Shown here in pieces: positions 58,471 through 64,000 of a DNA stretch of 64,000 nucleotides (the stretch's first letter is position 1; every line of letters begins with the position of its first letter). Position numbers and translations under genes: made by a program. The notes below the pieces were generated by a model. The model ran no database searches. It was not told the DNA's origin and was given only the letters and a program-made list of their open reading frames with translations. This stretch comes from Chiridota heheva (lineage: Eukaryota > Echinodermata > Holothuroidea > Apodida > Chiridotidae): NCBI GenBank assembly GCA_020152595.1, contig JAIGNY010002165.1:1031001-1095000 (forward strand), given 5' to 3'.

Positions 58471-60699
58471 CCTCACCTCAATTTAGCCCCACATTGTGGA
58501 TTTTTTTCTTCTCCTCACACTGAAGATTTACACCAGAATTTATAACTATCCAAGCAAGCCAGTTTTCGTCTATACCACTATAATTGTAATGTATTTCTTT
58601 ATCATTCCGAGAGAGAAATATGCTAAATTTTGGCAGACTAGCTAAGCTCAACGCCAAAGATCTTTGGCATAACATACATGCAGACTAGAGTTAATTGGTA
58701 CTTAACTGTAAGAAGACCTAAAAGGCTCAAAATTAATTTAGCAAGTAGGCCTAGTAAAAAGATATAAATTGCCATGGCATGTAGCATTTTTTTTTTAAAT
58801 ATTTTTTCATCCCAACTTACAATGCAAGTTGCACACAGCTTAGGTTCAACTTCAGCTCAGTCACACCAACACTGTGGGAGCAGAACTACATGTACTAGGA
58901 CCCCAGCAATCGTTTAATTTCATCCAACAGCTAAAACACTCACTGATCTTGGCACCAATTCGAAACTCTTAAGTTCATGAAGCATATCAGTTGATACCAC
59001 CATGGTCCTTCAGGCTTTTTTAGTATAAAATTCTTCACTGAAGACTATTCAAACCTCTTCCAACCGCGAACGTGGTCTCACAGTCAGACAATCATGTGCA
59101 CCTCTGTATGCCCTGTACGAAAAGCATTCCTTCAGGCTTCAGTCCGACTCCTTGTTTACAAAACATAAGAACCAGCTGTTCCGAACCCACCAACTACGTA
59201 ATGCCCCAAAATAAACAAGTTCTGTCGCTCACCAAAAGCGCGCCTGCGTACTAGTCTCATGCAACCTTTTCAAGAAACGGGTAATTGCCAACAAACCGAT
59301 GCCATAAGTTCTAATCGAAAGTATCCTGAATCATACCTGTATCATAAATACCGTCTAATGCTGAATGAAAGTAAATATATTTTAAAAGTAGTACATATTT
59401 GTATATATATAGATATATATAAATCTTAATTTATTAGAATTAAAACTTTACATTTTTTTTTTTAATTTTTTAATTACATTTTTTTTCCAATTTATATGTC
59501 TATATAAAGATACTGCTTTTGCCTATAAATTTAGGGTAGGTAGCATAAAGATACTTCGTAGCATGACGCAAATGAAAAAGTATTAGCTATAATTTCCGAA
59601 GACAGAGCCGAGCCCAGCGGAGTGTGTAAGCGAGGCCTTGGGCGGTTCTCCCCTCTCTCCCCACCCCCAACAAAAAAATGCCATAGCGCCTCCCTGACCC
59701 CTCATTGTCAAACTAAAATACCAAATAAATAATATATATTAGCATTTTTATTCGTATCGACTGAATTTTTGTTTGCTTTTGGACCAAAGTTTTTCAACTT
59801 GGCCGGAAACAAATTGAGACTATATGAGGCCAAGAGCCTTATAGTTTGGGTCAATATCATCCAACTTAGAAACAAAGAACTCAATTAATTATCAATTTTG
59901 AACCAGAATTCTTAGTTTTAGACCACAATTCCTCGATTTTTAGAAACGAATTGATGATAAAGGTCCAAGAGTTTTCATATACATACAAACTTTAGAGCCA
60001 AATACCTTTTTCAGACTAAAAATATAGATAAAGTGCATATTTCATGAAGAAGAAGAATACTGTGTTAGGGGTGGACTATATACTAGCATATATAACCTAC
60101 CTTGAATAGCCTGGGTGCATTCCCCCTTAGGCGTAAAAATCGTGGGGTAGGGGAAAACTGCCCTCGGGCGGATTTCTTTGAACTTTTTTAGACTTTCCAT
60201 TCTGGCAAATTTAATTCATCGGGTATATATACTGAAAAAAGTCATTACGTGTGCTTTCCCTGGCATATGCCTAAAAGTGAAACCCCAAAATACAAATTTA
60301 ACCTTCACGGTTGCATGATGCTTGCTGCCAGGTTGGAAGGTGAAATTGGGAAATTATTAACATTAAATTAAAAAATGTATGGAAATATTGTTTTATATTT
60401 TGGTAACATTTCCTGAAAACTGGTCAAAACTTCCCGAAAATGCATATCTGAGTAGATTTTAACATGAAAAATTATAAATTGTCCTCTTTTTATCAGTTAA
60501 ATGTTGTATCTTTGTGTTGATTTTCAGCCATTTTGCCAATAAGAAATATTCAGAAGTTCCAGGGCTTTTTCCAGAGCCTTGATTGCCTCCTAGGCCCAGG
60601 CCTAGACCCTACTCGCAGGCTTTGCTACACGTTAGCACGAGCCCACCCCCTGAATTTTTTTGTTGCTGTGCCCCTTCCCCACCCCCCTTCCCAAATGAA
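58471..60699. other. no gene recognised
   Basis: Contains the inverted PSMB1-upstream copy (59166-59292). At 59600-59700 a CCCCTCTCTCCCCACCCCC stretch and at 60120-60180 GC-rich patches look repetitive. No exon seen. Confidence 0.4.
59166..59292 (+). repeat. inverted copy of the PSMB1 upstream segment
   Basis: AACCAGCTGTTCCGAACCCA, ACTACGTAATGCCCCAAAAT, AAAGCGCGCCTGCGTACTAG and CATGCAACCTTTTCAAGAAA are the reverse complement of 44155-44280, with about six differences by eye. No gene is recognisable downstream at 59.3-60.7 kb. Confidence 0.75.
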
Positions 60700-61190
60700 A
60701 AACTGGTATTAAAAATTTCATAGATAACATCCTTTTTAAACATTTGTAACCTTTGTGACCTGTCAACTAACCAAGAATTTATCCAACTGTCACACTTTCC
60801 ATCCACACCAAACGCTCTTGTTTTTATCTTGAGCCTGCTTAACGGAACCTTATAAAATGCTTTTTGGAAGTCTAAATAGATAACATCCACATTATGACCA
60901 GTATCAACTAGTTTAGTAACATCATCAAGAAACTCCAATAAATTAGAAACACAAGACCTCTTAGGAAAGAACCCAGGCTGAGACAAATTCAATAAGCCAT
61001 TGACCAGTAAATGATCTAGTACATTATCCTTAACAATGGACTCCATGACTTTGTACACCACACTAGTATAAGACTCACTGGCCAATAGTTACAGGGCAAA
61101 ATGTGGACTCCCTTTTTAAAAATTAGAAGTGACATTAGCATTTCTCCAATCACTAGGAGCAACACCAACATCAAAGCACTTTGAAAACGG
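60700..61190 (-). mobile_element. same CR1-like LINE family, copy C, internal RT fragment
   Basis: On the minus strand it reads the RT segment GFFPKRSCVSNLLEFLDD, NVDVIYLDFQKAFYKVPLSR and SWINSWLVDRSQRLQMF, close to copy A. Upstream remnants of the VAPSDWRNANV region lie at 61130-61180. Both ends are truncated. It is flanked at 61203 by a G-rich unrelated repeat. Confidence 0.8.
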
Positions 61191-61944
61191 ATAATTGTTT
61201 TACTACAGTGGCGTAGCTAGACCTTTTCCAGTGTGTGTGTGGGGGGGGTGGGGAGGGGGGCAGAGGAGTATACATGAACATTTATTTCGTTACAGGCCAT
61301 TGGCCCCTTTTCACCGCTTTTCACTTTTCATAAGAAGCGGATAAAGTATAGTTCTATATACTTGTTTTACCACGAACTTCTCATACCTACTTTTAAATCT
61401 TAGATTTATATATCATTCAATGGAATGGAGAGGCTAGTAGTGCTAACTCAGTAACGTTGTTTAATTTATCACTGTGGGAATGTGTCAAGGGAGGGGGAGG
61501 GGACTTAAAATGTTAACGAAATAGAGACCTTGTTTTACGATATTGCTTTTTAACTAATTTTTCATCAATAAGCCGTTTCGGAAATTTTCCCCATGCTCCG
61601 ATATTCTAGATATCAACATGGTTTTTCACCACTTTTGTTTCTTTAATAGTCCTCTATAATATAATATGAAAATTCATGGTATATTCCTTTTAAGGTCATA
61701 GGCCTATTTTCTACCAGAAAAGATGTACATACATCTACCTTTCCAGAAGAAAAAAAACCCAGTCACTATTCAGCGAATCAGCGCTCCCATGCAGGTTTTT
61801 GTTTGTTTTGCACTGTGCCCCTCACCCCCTCCCCTATCCCTCTATTTCCTCCCCTCCCCTCCCCTTCCTCTTTTTCAACACCTTCCACACTAAAAGAATC
61901 CCGTCGGAAGGTTAATTTCTAACTTTATTTTTTTTTGTGGGTGA

Positions 61945-62030
61945 AAGCGCTTTCGTGGTAGTGCGGTAAAGCTTCAGCTTTCCAATCTAAGGTCTCGGGT
62001 TCAATTCCCGCCGTCCAACCAGTACCCCAC
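61945..62030 (+). repeat. tRNA-derived SINE head
   Basis: TTTCGTGGTAGTGCGGTAAAG is followed by GGTCTCGGGTTCAATTCCCG, a good B box. Pairing of the arms is poor, and the sequence continues into non-tRNA DNA (CCAGTACCCC...). Read as a SINE head. Confidence 0.45.
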
Positions 62031-62459
62031 GACTGGTTAATTAAATGGCCTTGGCATTAAACCTTGGTAATATTCGCAATCTGCCGTGCGAACAACTTAA
62101 CAGTATATTCGCACGGATCCGTGTGAATAGTCGTAAGTTCGTCAGTGCGTCCATGACTAGTGAGATAACATCTCCATATGTTGCCCTACATGCTACGCAC
62201 TACATGCAATACAGTATTCGCAGTCGTGTAATGGCTATAGCGTATACTACGGTCAGATGTTTATCTGACTAGCTGATTTTATGTCATCACCCACCATACA
62301 GACAGAGATGAAGAAACCAAGTATTACTATGCAGACCTTGACTTTGAAATGGAGTGCCTTGGTTTATATTGATCATGTTTTAAGAGACTATGTTTTAAAG
62401 TTGGATTCTGTCTTGTGATGAATTATCATGATTAAATTACAGTTGCGTCAGAAACGGAG

Positions 62460-62640
62460 GCCAAGGAACCCCACTGCTTCCCCTATCACTTTTTCAGTAA
62501 AATAAGTAGCAGCATTGCTGAGAGTTAACCTGCAATGGACTGACGTCCCGTTTAGGGGGAGTCCACTTGCGCCATGGAAACCAGGGATACACCAGCTCTG
62601 TGGGCTTTGTGTTTGGATGGATTTAACTTATGTAATTGAA
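62460..62640 (+). mobile_element. third, 5'-truncated copy of the same SINE family
   Basis: It carries GTTAACCTGCAATGGACTG, GGGGGAGTCCACTTGCGCCA and TGGAAACCAGG, which match the tail half of the 2768 copy (GTTAACCTGCGATGGCCTGG, CACCATGGCCATGGAAACCA). Confidence 0.5.
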
Positions 62641-63374
62641 AATTGTTGAAAAGCATGTCCCAGATTCTTTAAAAAAAATTCTCAGTAGTCTTTGATAAAC
62701 AAGGAAAAAGTAATGGGTGTGGCAAAAATGGGTGGGGGGGAGGAGTAAAATTGGCTTATATGGGAAAAGTGAATTTTCAGTAGTTTAGAAATGTGCACCA
62801 CAAATCATATCCTTGTTTAACATTTATAACGTACTTTGAGACCTTTTGTCGTTTTCATGTTGCAAAGTAATGTTCTGCTTCATTTTTTTGGAAAAGATTC
62901 CAAAAATGAAAAAAAGAGAAGCGAAATACAAGTTCCCAAAAATGTGTCTTTTGTATTTAATGGTCATTTACATGGCGCAGATCATTATCTGCATCATAAA
63001 ATGTAGTACTAAGTTTTTAATCTAATAGCAGATCTTCATACTGTTGTATGAGGTTGCAGTTAATGCTTTTTGCACCACTAATTGAGGGCCATAATTCTCC
63101 TGCACAAACCCCACTAATCTCGTCACCATCTCATGGCCATCTTTCCTTCCATGGGCCACCCCTATCCCCTCTATGTACCTGGGCATGTCTGACTACTATA
63201 AAGCCCAGACACACCAAAATCACCAACCAGTGGGGACATAAGGCCATACTTTTAATTTAATTTATTGTGCCTGAAGTATTTGCTTCATAATTTATGTTCC
63301 CTCTCCCCTCCTCTTATAATGAAGGTCCAACGAATTGATTTTGAAGAGTCAGATTCCATGGCTTCTTTTTTTTT

Positions 63375-64000
63375 ATTTTAAAAACGTACAGAATGTGGGT
63401 GTGCATCTTAATCATAATCTTACTATGGATAACCAAATTGACTCTATCTGTAAGTCCTGTTATTGGCAGATCCAAAATATTGGCAAAATTAGGAGGATAT
63501 AACTGAAAATGCTTATAAGACCTTAATCCATGTCCTTGTGACATCAAGATTGGATTACTGCAATGCCCTACTATATGGTCTGCCTTATAACCCCAACGCC
63601 CGCCTTCAGCGCGTCCAAAATTGCGCTGCACGGCTTGTAAGTCGCACTCGTAAATATGAACATATTACACCAGCCTTACGTGACTTACATTGATTGCCCA
63701 TTTGTTGCAGTTCCAGTTATAAAATCCTTCTATATACATATAAGTCACTAAATGATTTAGCCCCTGTTTACCTCACTGATTTAATATATAAATACCAGCC
63801 AGCTCGATCCCTTCGATCAGAATCCAAGTCATTACTTACAAAACCTGTCATAAAAACTGCTACGTACGGAAACAGGCGAATTAATCATTCAAGTGCTACA
63901 TTGTGGAATATTTTATCTGATGAAGCCAAGTGTGCCAAATACATAGATAATTTTAGGAAACTTGTAAAACCTTTATTAGATCTACTTTTTTATTAATCGT
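63375..64000 (+). mobile_element. L2-clade LINE 3' end, continuing off the window edge
   Basis: Frames read DYCNALLYGLPYNPNARLQR, VQNCAARLVSRTRK, ALRDLH, then from 63694 YKILLYTYKSLNDLAPVYLT, DLIYKYQPARSLRSES and NFRKLVKPLLDLLFY with a stop at 63994-63996. This is the standard L2/CR1 RT C-terminus (LHWLPV...FKILLLTYKSL...). Two stops interrupt it upstream, so it is a decayed copy, 5'-truncated near 63375. It is from a different family than the 13-kb LINE. Confidence 0.75.

Larger units (their letters stand above)
61200..63374. other. repeats, no gene recognised
   Basis: GTGGCGTAGCTAGACC at 61208 with a G-rich run is a common MITE edge. A fragment near 61615-61690 resembles the TTAA foldback tail (CCACTTTTGTTTC, AGTCCTCTAT). 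C-rich at 61815-61870. SINE pieces at 61945 and 62460. The 75-codon frame at 62045 is unsupported. Confidence 0.4.

Overview
This is nuclear DNA from an animal. Single-copy genes are split by GT-AG introns, there are many degraded LINE copies, tRNA-headed SINEs and short foldback (MITE-like) elements, and there is no bacterial-style gene packing. The repeat style and AT-rich base composition suggest a marine invertebrate, perhaps an echinoderm or hemichordate. That lineage call is inference.

Three conserved housekeeping genes can be read exon by exon. (1) PPAN/SSF1, a Brix-domain ribosome-biogenesis factor, lies on the minus strand. Its first five coding exons (about 170 residues) are spread over 2056-10532 and its 3' part lies beyond the left edge. 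(2) COQ4, a coenzyme Q biosynthesis protein, lies on the plus strand. Five exons between 20635 and 27680 are secure, and a candidate first exon at 15437-15635 fits only by splice phase. (3) PSMB1, the beta-6 subunit of the 20S proteasome, lies on the minus strand with six exons from 44069 down to 33466. It is complete apart from a one-base deletion in exon 5. PPAN and COQ4 are divergent; COQ4 and PSMB1 are convergent. A fourth, incomplete spliced gene for an SGNH-type hydrolase lies at 47813-49406 (+), followed by a broken reading frame with a PHD finger (50162-50539).

The rest is mobile and repetitive DNA. A CR1/Jockey-like LINE family appears at five places (10.1, 13.2-15.2, 15.7, 42.1-43.0 and 60.7-61.2 kb), and other LINE remnants lie at 5.1-6.2, 38.8-41.3, 50.7 and 63.4-64.0 kb. 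Non-autonomous DNA transposons include a 1.07-kb piggyBac-like element with TTAA target duplications nested in an older repeat, a TTAA foldback family with very long inverted arms, two hAT-like elements with 8-bp duplications inside COQ4 and PSMB1 introns, and a CTATAG-ended pair 40 kb apart in opposite orientation. Tandem arrays include a 17-bp minisatellite open in all three plus frames, a 16-bp TCTAGA array, a G-rich array of about 19 bp, a 14-bp TGACTCGCCCGG array and long TA tracts. I found no convincing intact tRNA, no rRNA, no CRISPR array and no clearly new multi-gene system. The best leads are the PSMB1 frameshift, the inverted copy of the sequence just upstream of PSMB1, the spliced SGNH gene and the nested TTAA insertions.
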